From NCBI GenBank assembly GCA_947462335.1, contig OX381707.1:65614816-65678815 (forward strand): a DNA stretch of 64,000 nucleotides, written 5' to 3'. Under the pieces are notes generated by a model, which was not told the DNA's origin, searched no databases, and saw only the letters and a program-made list of their open reading frames with translations. The stretch is from Harmothoe impar. Taxonomy: Eukaryota > Annelida > Polychaeta > Phyllodocida > Polynoidae. A program made the position numbers and the translations under genes. Numbering within the stretch: position 1 is the stretch's first letter; the number at the start of each line of letters is the position of its first letter. Below are positions 1-13,186 of the stretch, piece by piece.

Positions 1-45
1 AGGCAAGTTGAAATTGAGCACGGTCTACCCCTTTGAGCTATAGTA

Positions 46-206
46 ACGTGCAGGCTTTTTCACTAAAATGAGGTGCAATTCTTTGGTCCCCCCCTCAAGA
101 GGTGTCCAAATTTGTTTGCCCCCCCCCTTCAAGGGGTCCAAATCTTTTTGGTCCCCCCCCCCAAATCCATCGACCCCCCCGCGTTGTTGAAAAATGACCT
201 CTCCCT
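46..206. mobile_element. Fragment of a G-run MITE (AGGGAGTG family)
   Basis: The right end (about 173-206) is C-rich and finishes in a strand-reversed AGGGAG end, closely matching the right ends of the complete elements at 57615-57719 and 60476-60779. Inside are spaced C-runs separated by short AAATCTTTTTGG-like linkers. A left terminus is not visible, so this copy looks truncated or rearranged. The portion near 46-110 is also similar to 9473-9545, so the fragment probably exists at two places in the window. Confidence 0.55.
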
Positions 207-2160
207 TAGTAAAGGGATATTCATTTTTATACAGTTACATGAAAAGTCTAACGGAGAGCGCAAATTGTGAAAACTATTACAAAAGTTGTGCTCTGTATGA
301 ATATGTCCCTCTAATTGTAATCCCATGGTCATTTCAATCTTTATGTAGCTGGTACGAGCAGGTGGAATAGTAGGTGTCTATTCTCTGAATAACTATGCTG
401 AAGTTGGATGACTGAGTAAGAGACTTTAGAGATTCTGTTATATGGATATGCCTTGTATAGACCAAAAGATGCTATAGAGAAAAGTTTGAATCGCCTGGCA
501 TACAGGAAGTACATTGTGTGAAGACGTATATCTAACCTATTGAATATGAAATCACCTGCTCCACGGACCTAATGCTCACTGTAGACAACTTAACGTATTT
601 TAATGATAGTATAAGCTCTAGACTTGAACCAATAATGGGAGCAAAGTACTCGTGTTGTATGATACATTAATCGACATTAGCACAAAGTACTGCAGAATAA
701 AAGCATTTATAATATAAATGATATACCAACGGCAGAGCCGCTGCACAGGATCCGGCTTGGATGCATACAATAGGTTCTCCCCATTTGCTCATAATGTGTG
801 CCAGCCAGTTATCGTATGACTTGCTGCTCCATGAATACGTATCAATGTAGCATTGAATCCACAAACAAGGTAGCGATCGATTCCAAAAGACGGTCTGTAT
901 GAATGTTGAATAGACAACCACCTCACTGCAGAGGGATTACTATGTGGACACCCTGGATCTGAACACTTAAGTATTCTATGAGGCAAAGGCGGAACTCTCC
1001 CACTTTGCCTGAATTTTATATCATTGCTCGGAACCACTGACTCACTATGTGTGATTAATTGAGAGAATGATCATATGTTTGCTATTAGAATCTTTAATGT
1101 CCTGACAGCCCTTTAAAAAAAATCATTTATTCATATATAACATGTCGGTCGTCATAAAATCAATTTCAATCACAACTTCAATACTGTCAAAATAATACTA
1201 GCCTTGATCTCATCTTACATGGAGGTAATTTAAAGTAACATACTCCTGTATATTTGATTTTATCTGTAACAAAATCAAGGAGGCAGACAATATGGGACTA
1301 TTCCGCAGCAGGTGCAGCACTCTCTTTTATGTACAGAATATAACTGTTTTGGCAATGTAATGTCTTCTAACTCATGCATTCAAGGCAGTTGGTGTTAGTA
1401 CATGGCACCTGCTTCCCTGAACTCTCAAAGTACTTTCACAGAGCTCCCAAAACTCATTGGTTCAATTGGTGTGTTCTTTTTTGTAAATTTTGTTTACATC
1501 ACTTTTAATGTTGGAAGTGAGAAAGTCAACAACAAACATGTCTCACCAAGTAAAAGAATCTTTTCACATAACGTTTTATGAATGTCATAATTGCAATACT
1601 GATTCTGAAAACCGTACATTGGAGACGAACCTATGACCAGCTGTTGATTAAAGTGTGTAATAAATAATTAATGCCAGACTTTATAAAGAGAACTGCATTT
1701 TGGGTCGTTTCCATTTTCAAAGGACAATGTCCACACTCTTGTTTGCATGGAGAATTATAAATCAGTTGTGATCACAGAATTGAAATGACAGCTGACCACA
1801 ATAATAGATAATTTATGGGTGACAAAGGAAGCCTCCGTTTTTCAGATTAACTTTAGGGTAAGAACAATGATTCCAATTAGGAATGTAAAGCAAAAACAAG
1901 AACCCACATCTGCACATTGGATTCTCCCCTTCTTAATTGCTATCCCACTAACATATTATTTATAAGATTTTATTGACTGTAATCGCAGAGTTGTAACTTA
2001 GAAACGTTTTCAGAAATAATGAGAACTTCTCTCTTATTTTATCATGTCATGAACAGCCCTCTCGGCAGTAATAAAGCACATGTAAAAGGGAAAAACGATA
2101 TCTGAAGCCCCATCTTCATTCTGGACAATTCATTTCCGCCGTACGATTCTATTTTTAGAA
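207..2160. other. AT-rich stretch, nothing recognised
   Basis: Only short open frames occur, on both strands, without domain motifs. I see no RNA gene, no tandem array and no clear inverted repeat. It lies upstream of the first recognisable duplicated block. Confidence 0.5.
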
Positions 2161-4150
2161 ACAACTCCAGTTTCAGCTTTGGGTCTCTGTTATTAGAAAT
2201 TAATATCAGTTGAGTAGGCGTTGGTAAATCTTCGGTGGCCTTTGAATAGCTCTGCATCCTAATAATTGTAACTGAGAATGAAATATGAAGCCTGTGAAGC
2301 CTTCATATTACGGTTGGCATTCAGGCATTTTAGATTAATTTCATTCTATGATCAGCTCCTTACATTGGATTCACTTCTATAGCCTGTAGGTGGGAGTCAC
2401 CCAGAACCAGACAAGTTCAAATCCGATTGACATGTTTTGGTAAAAATGTATTAAACGCAATTACATCAGGTTTGATTTCTTAGGCTCCTAAGTACCAATA
2501 CTCGTAACAACTACACTGTTACCACCTATATTTTGTCTTAATTAATGACATGACTTGACTTCTCTTTTTAAGCTGTTTCCAAAATACCATATATTTGTGA
2601 AAATATAATGGTCATGAGGAAGGGCATATCAATAAAGCTGATTGATCTGGTATTACATTAAATCACATTTGGTATATCTGAATTGTCTTTTTCATTTGTT
2701 GCTCTATCACTAGCCTATACTGCTATGTTCCAAAGCATTTTGGACCTGCACACTCTAAATGAGAAACACATCTAACTGAAATTGCCAAGTCTTGTAATAG
2801 CTCTTTTTAAACATAGAAACGCCAACCCTATTCAACAAGAATAACATAACATGCTCCAGGCCCCCCAGTGACAGTCTTGCCGCAAAGTAAGGCTTACACC
2901 AGCTACCCCCTATATATATATATAAGGGGCACCTGATCCCCCTGATTATACAATAACACGTGCACAGAGTGTGACAGGGGCTACAGAGCCCCTCCCTGGA
3001 GGCAGGGATAGGGTAGTATGATGGGGAGCAAACTGCTGAGATAATATAATGGATATTATAGAAGAAAATATCTGGAAGTTGAAGCTGTACTTACCTTATT
3101 TCATAATGATAGGAGGTGTTTTGAGAGCATACTAGACAGATACTCTGACTAGTACTAGCTATTCATGCTAACTTTAGGCTAACAATACAAGTAGATGTGA
3201 CTTGTGTTGCAAAATGCCTGTAAATTGGTAAACGCCTGTAAATTGCTAGACGCACGTAATTTATATCATGTGATATAGAGGGCGACGGACAAAATCCCAA
3301 GTGGGCACAGAACCATGTATCAACATCAACAACCAGGTGACCAAATCAATTAATGATATTGATTCAACTTTGAACTGATGGTCGTGTTCACTGGGTCCAT
3401 ATACATGCATACAGTTTGTATAGAATAAACAATGTACATTGCTTATACCACAGTGCAATAGGTGTCCATATTAATTTATTGCTTGTATTACATTTTGTTT
3501 ATGCACAAGACACCCCATAACTACCGTTACACCATGAGCTGCTCATTGAGCACCACCTGAGCTGGAGCTGCTCCTTACACCAGTAATCCCTCTGTGAGTA
3601 GTGTATCACTACGGCTCACACTCACAAGCACCACAGGGTCACACACTGCCACAGCAGATTACAGAGAGGAGGGAGGGGTTGGGGATATACTGTAAGAGGA
3701 CTAGAGTCAATGGGGGAGTGATATAAAGGATGGAGATGGAGAGGAAGGAGAATGATTTTCTGCAAAAGTGGTTCGAGAAATATCGGGCAACAAAATGATT
3801 AAGGGAAGATTAAACAAATTAACGATGTCAACAAAAAGAGCTAACTGCTAAGAGAAATATGGGAGAAGGAAATATTGAAACCATTGTATGACACATCGGG
3901 ATAAAAAGGACTGGAAAAATAAATACAAAACACATCAAAATAAGGCAAGCAGACAGCCATATGGACGTTCCAACAGCTGGCAGAGTAGGTCAATACCCTG
4001 CACTAGTAATAGGAGGCCAAGAGTCAGGTCAGTGGTCAAGTAGACTGTAGAGGATGCTCCGCTTAAGAGACAAACCATGACACTGGTTGCAGTAAGCCAA
4101 AAGAAAGCCACCAGAAGAAAAAGTATGGTTAGTGCTTTTAAAGGCATGGT
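2161..4150. repeat. Segmental duplication block, first copy (pairs with 24.47-25.79 kb)
   Basis: Several stretches here recur in the same order and orientation in the second copy: about 2195-2260 with 24475-24540, 2900-3000 with 24795-24890, 3510-3660 with 25285-25395, and 3940-4085 with 25665-25793. The best-conserved piece (about 3518-3570 with 25292-25345) is nearly identical over about 50 bases and is rich in AGCTG. A short (TA)n run lies at about 2911-2925. Reading frames are not preserved between copies, so this looks like duplicated non-coding DNA. Confidence 0.75.
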
Positions 4151-6440
4151 AAATATTAATGTCTAGTCTCCTGTTTGCTTAGTCTCCTGTTGGCATATTA
4201 TTTACATCATCCCGAGAAGATTATCTGCACCGCGTAAGCTGCAGTGCATGGTGTTTTATGGCAAGGGCAAAAAACTTCTGGGGAGATTGAATAGAAAGCT
4301 TGCTTTTGATAGGGCATGCACTGGCTGCAATTCATCAGGGTTTTTATTCAGACCAGTAGTACATATTCAAGATGGTTATTTAAACAATAATATTTTCGAT
4401 TGATTTTGATATACAATATTTAGTAAATAAATATTCAAACACATGACATTAAACAGTACAATGATGTGCTGGGTTTGTTTAATAGTGATATCAGCCCATG
4501 TTTTACTAAGCGGCTGAGCCTGTCCTATAAATATGAGGGTCCTCTTTGCTTTATGATGTGGGAAGCATGACTAAGCAACTGCATAAGATGATGTTGTTTG
4601 CAGATGCAATAGAGATATGAAAGGCATTCCCATCCTCTACAATGTTTGCAATATAATATGTTGTCCAATGAAAATTCTAAGTAATTCATGCAGAATTATT
4701 CATGAAAACCTGACTGACTAGGTCTGCAATGTTGATGTATACTTCAGATGTGTTGGTTCCTACTAAAGGTGTATGGGCCTTAAATGAATACATAACAGTG
4801 ATGAGAATATAAGGTGGCCTATGTTGACCTTTTTAGAACATTGCATTAATTTTTTCATGAATAGTATGAAGTACCTGCGATGTCCCTGTGTATTCATTTC
4901 CTTAGTTTCAAGATACACATAACTTGTAATTCAACAGACCCTATTATGTATACGTCTCAAGACAAAGGACAAATGTTGGAAAATATTTGCAGGTGTTCAT
5001 AGTAAAAGCAGACTTTAAGTATACACCACCTGTCTATTACAGTTCACCTTCCAGGAACGTTACTAGACTAAAGTGGTACCCAAATAGCTTATCATTGGAT
5101 TCTTAAGACTGACCTCTGGTACTACAGTTGCCATATTATGTCAAATTCCAAGCTGTAGAAAACCGTTAGTAATCATTACTGTTGACTTATTCACCAAAGG
5201 CACTAAAAGTGTTATGATATGTATCATAGGAGATATGACAGAGTTGAACCTGAAAATCAATTACCTAACAATAATGGTCTTCCCGGCTTGTTTATGTGAT
5301 TCGATCCAGTCGCACCTTAATTATTGTGAACAATCTGATCCAATGACAATGATCCAGATATCACAATCATCCAGATATCAAAATAATCCACAATATCTGA
5401 CCCAGTTCTTTCAGTGGGGGGAAGTTAATGGACAATGTGTATAGGTAGTGGGGCAACCTGTGATATTTAGATTGGTGCTAAGGTGAGCCATGGAAACATA
5501 AAAGTTGAAGACTGTTTTGGATAATGTATTAATGAAACACCATGTTCAGACTATGCACAATTGAAGGTTACTATGGCATTAACATATAGAGTGGGTTCTG
5601 TCCCATATGTGCTGAATGAGGAAACATGGAAAAGGGGTTTGTTCATAGGTTGTGAACGCTGGCATTTGATAACGATACATGTAGGAACGAAAGGCTATTC
5701 ATTCTACCATAAGCCAAATTATATGAGGAGCATGTGCTATACATTATAAAGAACTGATTTGATGGAAAAAAAATATTTTTAAATAGGTTTATTGACACAT
5801 CTCATGTAATTTACACGCTCCTCCGATGATGTCATGTGAAGATGAGATTATATAAAATGTATACAGTTTTTATCATTACTTTGATAATATATCAGTTACT
5901 TTGCCGCCTAGTGACAATGAAGTCTTAAGACCATAGTAAGGCCATTTCATATTTTGGGGACACCATTTGTTGTCCAGTGTCAATAAGGTTGTGGTCCATT
6001 TGGAGTAATAGACTTGTCATGTACACATAATAAAACAGTAAGACACAGAAAATACTTCAATTTGTAAATTTGATAGACGGAAATATGTTCATGGTATCAT
6101 GAAACTCATAGATATACTATGAGGAGAATACTTTTACAAGATAGAAGAGTGTTCACAGATTATGTAGGGCTGAGATTCTTTGTAGAGGACTTCATTGGTG
6201 TTTGTGTATGGAGACACCATCTGTGATCTTCATAAAAATCTGTGATCTTCATAAAAAAGATCTGCAGACTTTTAATGTGAGAGGCTCTGATTGTCACCAG
6301 AGTGTACACATACATTAGAGTATACAGTTAGGAGTTCAAAGTCTGTTCTCAATATTCTTGTTCTTTCTGGGAGGAAGAAAGCACAACAATTCACATGCTG
6401 CGTCCAATAGACGTTATCAAATGAGGCACAGTCTGTCTGT
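4151..6440. repeat. Non-coding stretch containing a duplicated block (4560-5080)
   Basis: About 4560-5080 matches about 22125-22680 in direct orientation with many substitutions and small indels. A 21-base sentence (TCTGTGATCTTCATAAAAA) is repeated in tandem at about 6218-6258. No coding region is supported. Confidence 0.65.
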
Positions 6441-6444
6441 TACA

Positions 6445-7192
6445 CTAACATCTCACTTTATGTGTGATTTGATTCTTGTCTTGAATTGGTAACTCCTGGA
6501 TGTTCAAAGGTAGCTCGTCCCAGTAGCACATTCTTCTGTACAACGGGCCAGTCCTGTATTTCGAGCGTTTTGGCTGCTCCACTCTGAGTTTGACTTTCAT
6601 GTCTCCTCTGGTCCTCCTATTTAGTTTGCTGCAAGATTGGATCTATCCTGGCTGTGCCGATACACTAGGCATAACAACTGTCTTTTCCGTCTTGTCTCAA
6701 GATGGTCAACCTTACATCGTTTGTGTAGTTGATTGGTGGACATTTGTCCAATCCGTTTCATTGTACATATCCGAAGGCCTCGGTTCTGTAGGGGTTGGAA
6801 GCGTTTTATAAGGTCTGCTGGACCTGAGTCAATTAAGAAGCTCCTTAATCCATCACAGGGATGATTGCCTGTTTATATAGTACTATTGCATCATCAACAT
6901 GCATACAGTACCTAATCAGTTTGGAATGTGTGATTTTTGCGGATGCCTTGTTTATTTGGTCCTCCAGTTGCCGTTTGAATGACAGTGTACTGTCCAACCA
7001 AATACCAAGGCATTTATACTCCACAACCTCACCAAGTGTAACATTTTTGATCATAACTGGACGATTGAGAGTTTGATCAAGTTTCTGACTTGATGTAAAC
7101 CACATGAATCTCGTTTTCTCGACATTGGGTGTCAGCCGGTTTTTATCGCACCAGTTGATGACATTGTTGAGATCCTGCTGTAGTTTTAACAA
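6445..7192 (-). pseudogene. Truncated LINE reverse transcriptase C-terminus (CR1/Jockey-like)
   Basis: This is a 5'-truncated, decayed copy of a non-LTR retrotransposon ORF2. The first part (7192 to 6845, 115 codons) shows the typical end of the RT palm and thumb: a WCDKNRLTPNVEKT segment, then YKCLGIWLDSTLSFK and a YKQAIIPVMD segment. A stop follows at the place where this family normally has Tyr. After a frame change the same protein continues from about 6800 with LIKRFQPLQNRGLRIC, the classic connection motif of LINE C-termini, then RRKRQLLCLVYRHS, and runs to a stop at 6445-6447 with one further in-frame stop at about 6620. No endonuclease or YADD core remains. It differs in sequence from the LINE A ORF2 at 40.5-43.4 kb and belongs to another lineage. 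It cannot be functional. Confidence 0.85.
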
Positions 7193-7299
7193 TGATTAGT
7201 ATAATGTTGATAAAATCATGGTTAAATGTTATTGCAATTTGCAATGACTGTTTCAAAGGTAAATACATAAACCAAAAAAGTAATCCTCATACATGTAAA

Positions 7300-9730
7300 A
7301 TATAGTTATCACCCTACTTAGAGTAACCTGTTGTTTTCAGAAACACAGAAGCTTACACTGCATTCTAAAAGTCACGAGGCTATCAAATTTGTAACATAAA
7401 ATGTCATATGTAATACCTGTGTTATTCTCTGCCCACACACAGTGCAGTGTCACTCTAACCATGGATAATGCTGGAGGCGTGGGAAGGGATATTTCTGTCA
7501 TAGAGACAAGAACATGATGCAACACAATATATTCTACACCACAAAATAATTAATTTGTTGTAATGTTATCTAGTAAAGGCCCTACAGTAAGCTTCTTAAG
7601 ATTATGTTCCTATTACAAATGTTTGGCTAGAAGTATAAAAATATTATGATGTGTGTTGGATATTTTTCAGATGAGGAGAGATTATGATTATACAGATATG
7701 ACCTGTATCAGAACTAGATCCCATTCAGGAGAATTTAGGCCAATTGCAAAGGGCCTAGATCTCCAAAATCATTCTTACCCATATTTGTATAACTGAGTCC
7801 AGAGCCATGGTGTCTGCTGGACATAAGTTTTAAAGTTAAATCCAAACGGAGCCTTTATGGATGTTAAAGGTTGTCTCAAAGTATACGCAATCACTGCCCC
7901 TCTTTCATCTGTTTACAGTGGTTTGTATTCACATAAATGACCCATTCACACATTTTACAGCTTCCAATAAACCTTTTGTTACTGCCTCTTGTCAGCTGAT
8001 TTCTTTATGGAATAACCCTCTTAACTACCCATCTGCCTTATCCCCTTTGAAACACATGTCTAAAGTGATATCAAAGGAGAAGGTGTAGACCATAGGAATC
8101 ACACCAAGTGTCCAGACTGATGCGAGTGCTGCATTAAACACTGTGTAGTTGTTTATTACATTGCTGCGCTGAAAATATTACTTTTGTATGGGTGAAGAAA
8201 CAAATCCAGCTTCAGAAAAATATAGATCTCTTTGTAACTTCTTTTCTGATCTCTGTATATAGAAAGTACCGCAAAATGTTTATCAAAATGGATGGGGAGA
8301 ACACTCCATAGACAGCTCCAACTGATATGATATGAGAGGGCACGCATCTCTATAGAATGGTGTATTCTCAGTAGGGTCAGGGGGAGGCAGCTCCTTAGAT
8401 TAGTACATTTGGTTGTTGCCACCTGCCTCCTTCCCCTGGGTGAGGGGGCACACAATATGTGGCCGAGGCAATAACAGGAAATATCAGAACAGCATTGACA
8501 ACCTCATTTACAGTCACACCATTCTGAACAACACACAACATATGAGTGTCTGTACGGTCAACATACCCACCACTTCTGCATGGACTAGCAGGTGTCATTA
8601 TGTCATATCATTTCACACAACTAATATGTATATTTGTTTGCATTTTGATATAAAAGTTATACACATTTGACTGGGTCAACACAAGTTTACGTCTATTCTA
8701 GTACACAGCTAGTACCAAACACTATACTGATCATCCCATTTTGATAGAGAAATAAATCATAGTCATAAATAATCCCCTTTTCTTAGAATTTTTTCTTTTG
8801 ACTAAGACATATTCCAACTCTTGCTTTCCAATAAAAGTAGACTGAGTGAGAAAAACAAGAAACACATGTGCCATTCAAATAGAATATCTTAAGACTTTTG
8901 AAGACTTTTGAAGAATGCAGGTACAAGACTAGTTCACTTTCATCTGGAGCATCCAGGGACATGTTAAAAGTGCTCCTATTCCATTTCTTTCCCATATTTT
9001 CTCCTCCTCAGTCCTGATTAACCCTCCTTCACTATAACCTTTACCCTCTCCTTACCCATCCCCTCCACTTGACTCATCCTGTGATGGAACATTTTGTCGG
9101 CAGTCATTCCGATTCATAATTGACTCACTCCCAGAGGTACAATTGACAACATTTTACATCAGTCTGCTGCTTCCTGCTCCTATACTAAAAACAGCTGATA
9201 GCAATTTATATCAGTTTATTTTTCCCTCCCCCCATTCCTATCCACTAATTAATGAGAACATAAAATGTGCCTAAAAAATAAGACATTTAACAGATTTTCT
9301 ATGGCACCATGCCAGACCACCATTGTTATTCAAATCCCATCTTACTGTAAGCTCTGCAGAATTTCATATTATGTATTTACACTCTATGTTTAATGTGTGC
9401 CTTTCAAAACAAATGAAATTTTGCCCTTTAGAGTTATATTTCATAGAAAAAATGAGCTCATCATCTAATATGTAGAGTAATGCGCAGGTGTCTTCACTAA
9501 AACAGGTGTGGATTTTGTTTGGGTCCCCCTCTAGTGGGCTAAAACTTATGCAGTCCACTGCAGTTTTATATGCAAATCAAAAAAAAGATGAAAGGTACAC
9601 TCCATATAGGGGTACAGCTCAACTGATATGGTACAAGAGGGAATGCATCTTTATAGAATGGTATTTTCCCTACAGTCCCCAACAAAACTTCTATAAGTAT
9701 CTGTTGTTGGTTGTACAGTAAATATGCATG
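7300..9730. repeat. Duplicated module M, copy 1
   Basis: A 2-3 kb module with three copies in the window: this one, about 32990-34935, and about 35340-38110. Matching landmarks include a TTTCTGTCAT.GAGACAAGAA piece (7490 and 35545), a CTCATCTGTTTA.TTCACAT piece (7905, 33217, 35672), a CCTGCCTCCTTCCCCTGGG piece (8424 and 33688) and a CAATTTATATCAGTTTATTT piece (9201 and 34432). Short frames such as the minus-strand one at 8156-8455 are partly shared with copy 2, but stop codons in the other copies argue against coding. The function is unknown; it may be intronic or intergenic DNA. Confidence 0.75.
9473..9545. repeat. Short repeat shared with 40-120
   Basis: This stretch resembles the sequence at about 40-120 (…GTGCAGG…TTCACTAAAA…GGTCCCCC…), including the start of a C-run. 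It is probably a remnant of the same G/C-run MITE family or of its flank. Confidence 0.4.
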
Positions 9731-9839
9731 AACTAGGTGATATACCATGCACAGTATACATGATAAAAGTTATACTGCAACACCATGATAATATAGTACT
9801 GTAATCACTTTGTGATATCATAATGTGCATCCAAGAATC

Positions 9840-12450
9840 ACGAAAGAATTTTCTACAATTTTATCCCACCAGAGACAAACCAAGATGGCTGCCCATTTTC
9901 ATACATAATTGCCTCACTCCCTATGGCACGGTTTACACCCAGCTATTGCTTCCCGTACTTGCACTTGGTAAAAAGCTAGATACATTGCTTTCATTCTCCC
10001 TCCAGCTAATGCTATATCCTAAAGATGATTTAAAAATGTCCCCCAAATATTAAGTGCAAGTGGCTTAAACTGATAACCATGGTATATAGTGGTCACCATG
10101 AATGTTTAAAGAATCAAAGGAGCCAAATGATAAAATGTTTGATCAAAACTGTGATCATATATTTTCTCAAAAACTAAAAGTGATATCTGCCTTGTGTAAA
10201 TGTAATATTAGTGGCAAACTCCTGATTTTGAATTTAAAACATTGAAATATGAATTTCCTGTATAATTAATTTGAAGATATAAATTATAAATACCTTTTGC
10301 ACTCACGTTTTCATGAGGTAAGTTTGCTAGTTGCTTTATTCCTCTGACTGGATAATGGCCTTACTGTGGGGAAATTACAGTTTCCATAGCAACCTCACAG
10401 ACTGGACATTATATCAATAAGAGATCATGCATCACGTCCTACCGGTCTAGACAACCAATGAGATATATTACTTGATATCAATTCAATGTGTCCATTCACC
10501 AGCTTCCAGTGTGAGATTTAAGGGAGACAGTCCAGGCATATCATACTTTTCCTCAAGTAGGGTGGCCGGAGGGTCTGGATGATCATGCAGTCCGTATCTG
10601 ATCCTATGTTAAATGACCCTTTTATGATGTGTTCTCATTTTTGCTAGGGGGCAGATATAGACTTCTAGTAACTTGGTAATAAGAGATTTTGAATGGCCCT
10701 ATCATATATAGGCTGGAATAAGCATTATGAATTGTACTACATAATGGAATTCAGAGGCAATGTTGACAGACCTTCAGATTTTGAGTCCGTTTGAGCTCTA
10801 TAACTGGGAAATCTCTTTAACCTGACCTTTGGGAGAATTTGCATTGATTGATGGCAAATCCATGTATCAACGAGATTCTTTTTTTGTTTGAAGCATCTTG
10901 AATGCAGCTAACCCATGGAGGGTCCTATAACTACCGAAGAAATTGTTATCTCTTTGAGATAAGCTACCTAAAAATGTGCATTTTCAGGGCTCATATTTTT
11001 AGAGAAATCTTTAATTGGTAATCTACGGTAGATTACTGGAGATAGAGCTAAATCAAGTAGGAATAATGCATTTGAATGGAAATGATACAACCTACCGCCA
11101 GCCAGCGTCAGGGCATCTCCTGAGGGTCATAATAGACCATGGAAGGGGCTTTTGTATCATATAAGGTGATATAAGGCAGGAGATGGCAGCACCAGCTGGC
11201 CACTGTTAAACTACTATGTACACAAATTGTCACAGGTCATAAGTACATGGTTCATTGGTCAAGCAGTAGATGTCCCCACAGAGTAGTGAATGACCAATGT
11301 AGTAAGTATACAGGTATACACTGGGAATGTAAGAATCTGTCAGAAGAGTTGCCCTGGTAAGGCATCTGTTATCAGCTGTCACCCCTGTCTTATCTAGTGT
11401 ATGGCCATAACGTTGACAGATTATCAAATGCGAATATGAAGGCTTTGTGAAAATAATACACATGGACAAGTCAGGGTGTATAAAAAAAATGGTCCGGCCA
11501 CCCTACCTCAAGCTAACATAGGCCTTCTGTCGTCATATCCTTAAAGGCCAATATTTCCATCTAAATTAAGTTTATCCATTCTAAATCAATACAAATTCTG
11601 GATTATATAGTCGGATTGACTATTTGTACATGGATATCACTTCTGCTTATAGCTTAGTAGGCCTACAAGTATATGGGTGAACATAAATAGCTATTCCTCA
11701 ATGGGTTTGAGATGAGAGGTAAAGGTCTTGTAATACTAGCATGGTACTGCCTAGACTCATGCCATTCAGTTCCTTACACACTGAGATGGTTCCTAAGTAA
11801 TGTAGTCACAGAACAAAATTAGTAACAGCTGAGCCTCTCACACCGTACCCCATGCCCTATCCTGGTTTGAGGAGCTAAGGCAGATAAACACAGCGCCCTT
11901 CTAACTAGAGTTGTCTCCGCAACTTCATTTGTATTTATGTTGATGCTCCTTTTGTTATTTCATCAAAGTGGCGCACTGGGTATCACATGGGTGTGAGCAT
12001 GTGTATCATAGTACAGGCTGTACAATAAGAACACTTCAGTCATTTGATCATGCCTTATGTGGGCGTTTCTCTAATTTGATAATTATGGTAAAATATGACA
12101 CAAGATTCATGCAAAAGAAAATTGCCCACACTATAGAATTAAGCAGCCAGATTTACACGTATTTTATCCTATTTTCCAGCCCCATTTTTTACTGATTTTA
12201 GCACAATGAAATTCCAGTATTCAGACAGTTGACAGTTCACATCACCTATGTGGAAGGATGATATCAGATTACAACCAATCCAAGTATTCCCTGCCATTCA
12301 GTGTGGGTTTGCTGTTTAGGTCTCCGGTTTCTTCCTCTGCAATGTAAATGTTGGATGAAATCACAGTGGGCGGAGCAGCCACTGTGTTCTATGGACGTTT
12401 TTCTGGAAACAGTGAAGGGCATATTTCAAAGTGCCTATTGTCCCACAACT
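9840..12450. repeat. Duplicated block N, copy 1 (interrupted by a hAT-like element)
   Basis: About 9865-10050 matches 38545-38700 (shared CAGAGACAAACCAAGATGGC), about 10380-10550 matches 38860-39065 (shared CCGGTCTAGACAACCAATG), about 11640-11890 matches 39170-39420, and about 12230-12420 matches 47275-47420. The block is split here at 10558-11505 by an insertion that copy 2 lacks. No coding sequence is conserved between copies. Confidence 0.75.
10558..11505. mobile_element. Non-autonomous hAT-like DNA transposon, 948 bp
   Basis: The two ends are inverted repeats that begin TAGGGTGGCCGGA. They are flanked by the direct repeat CCTCAAG (10551-10557 and 11506-11512). A 7-8 base target duplication together with a TAGGG-type end fits the hAT superfamily. 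The paralogous copy at about 39060-39090 runs from CATATACTTTCCCCAACC straight into CTAGCATATAGGCCTC without the insert, so it preserves an empty site. The interior has no transposase; the longest frame (11230-11469, minus) shows no known domain. A 26-base stretch at 11227-11252 recurs at 12587-12612. Confidence 0.85.
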
Positions 12451-12482
12451 ACAGGGTCAATGATATATAGGCTTATTGTGTA

Positions 12483-12592
12483 ATATATTTATATATCTAT
12501 AATATATATCTATAATATATATCTATATTATATATATATATATGGTTAGGAGGGAAAATATATTATATTTATATATATATATAAATTGTCAC
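12483..12592. repeat. AT microsatellite with internal AT dyads
   Basis: Alternating TA/ATATCTATA sequence surrounds a short GGTTAGGAGGGAAA island at about 12544-12557. A near-identical GGTAAGGAGGGAAA island follows the second TA array at about 13589. The pair may mark the limits of one insertion that contains the region between them. Confidence 0.7.
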
Positions 12593-13180
12593 AGGTCATA
12601 AGTACATGGGTAAAGGGTTTCAACGAAATACGGGGCCTTTCAATGTCAATCTGTCGGGGAAATACACAACTTAAACTGATCCTGTATTTATTTTTAAATG
12701 CAGATGTCAAGTATTTAAGGAGAAAAAGACATTTTATTAACCTGAATCGTCTCCAAAACGCCCCGACGCCGCCATGACGCCTTGCTCGATACACACTTCC
12801 GGTCTGTACGCCTCCGCCAAAAAGTAGCCCCCCCCCCTTCGATAGCCTATATCGTCTTCATTTGTACAAATTAGGCCTCATTTTGCATTTTATTGTATTA
12901 ATTTCTTTAAAAAACAACACGATAAAACTAGGAATCGTCCTTTATCGCCGAAAAATATATCGTCGCCCGAAAAATCTAGGTCAAGTTTAAGTTCAAGACC
13001 AGCGGCCTGAGCCACTGGCAATACAAGTTGATTGTGGAAATCTATGAACTGAGAGAGGTTCAACCTAATTTTCTGGGGGGCTAGGGCCTAAATCAGCTAT
13101 TGTACGTGTAAATATGGGATGTTTTGTAGTGCTTAGGCTTTGTTTCCATTAGAAATTGTGTATTTTAACCCCCAAACGAA
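12593..13180. other. Less AT-rich island, possible insertion body or promoter remnant
   Basis: This stretch has many CpG dinucleotides for this window. It includes CACTTCCGG at 12794-12802 (an ETS-type site), and the reverse form CCGGAAGTG occurs at 13402-13410 just beyond. An ATG at about 12775 (minus) opens a 12-codon frame followed by a donor-like CAG/GTTAAT, which is too little to call an exon. A C-run lies at about 12828-12837. It sits between two TA microsatellites and may be part of one transposable unit with the tRNA-like sequence next to it. Confidence 0.35.
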
Positions 13181-13186
13181 GTCAAT

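Noticed and set aside
12740..12778. First exon of a host gene (ATG GCG GCG … CAG/GT, minus strand)
   Set aside because: Only 12 codons, with no downstream exon found and no conservation to test.
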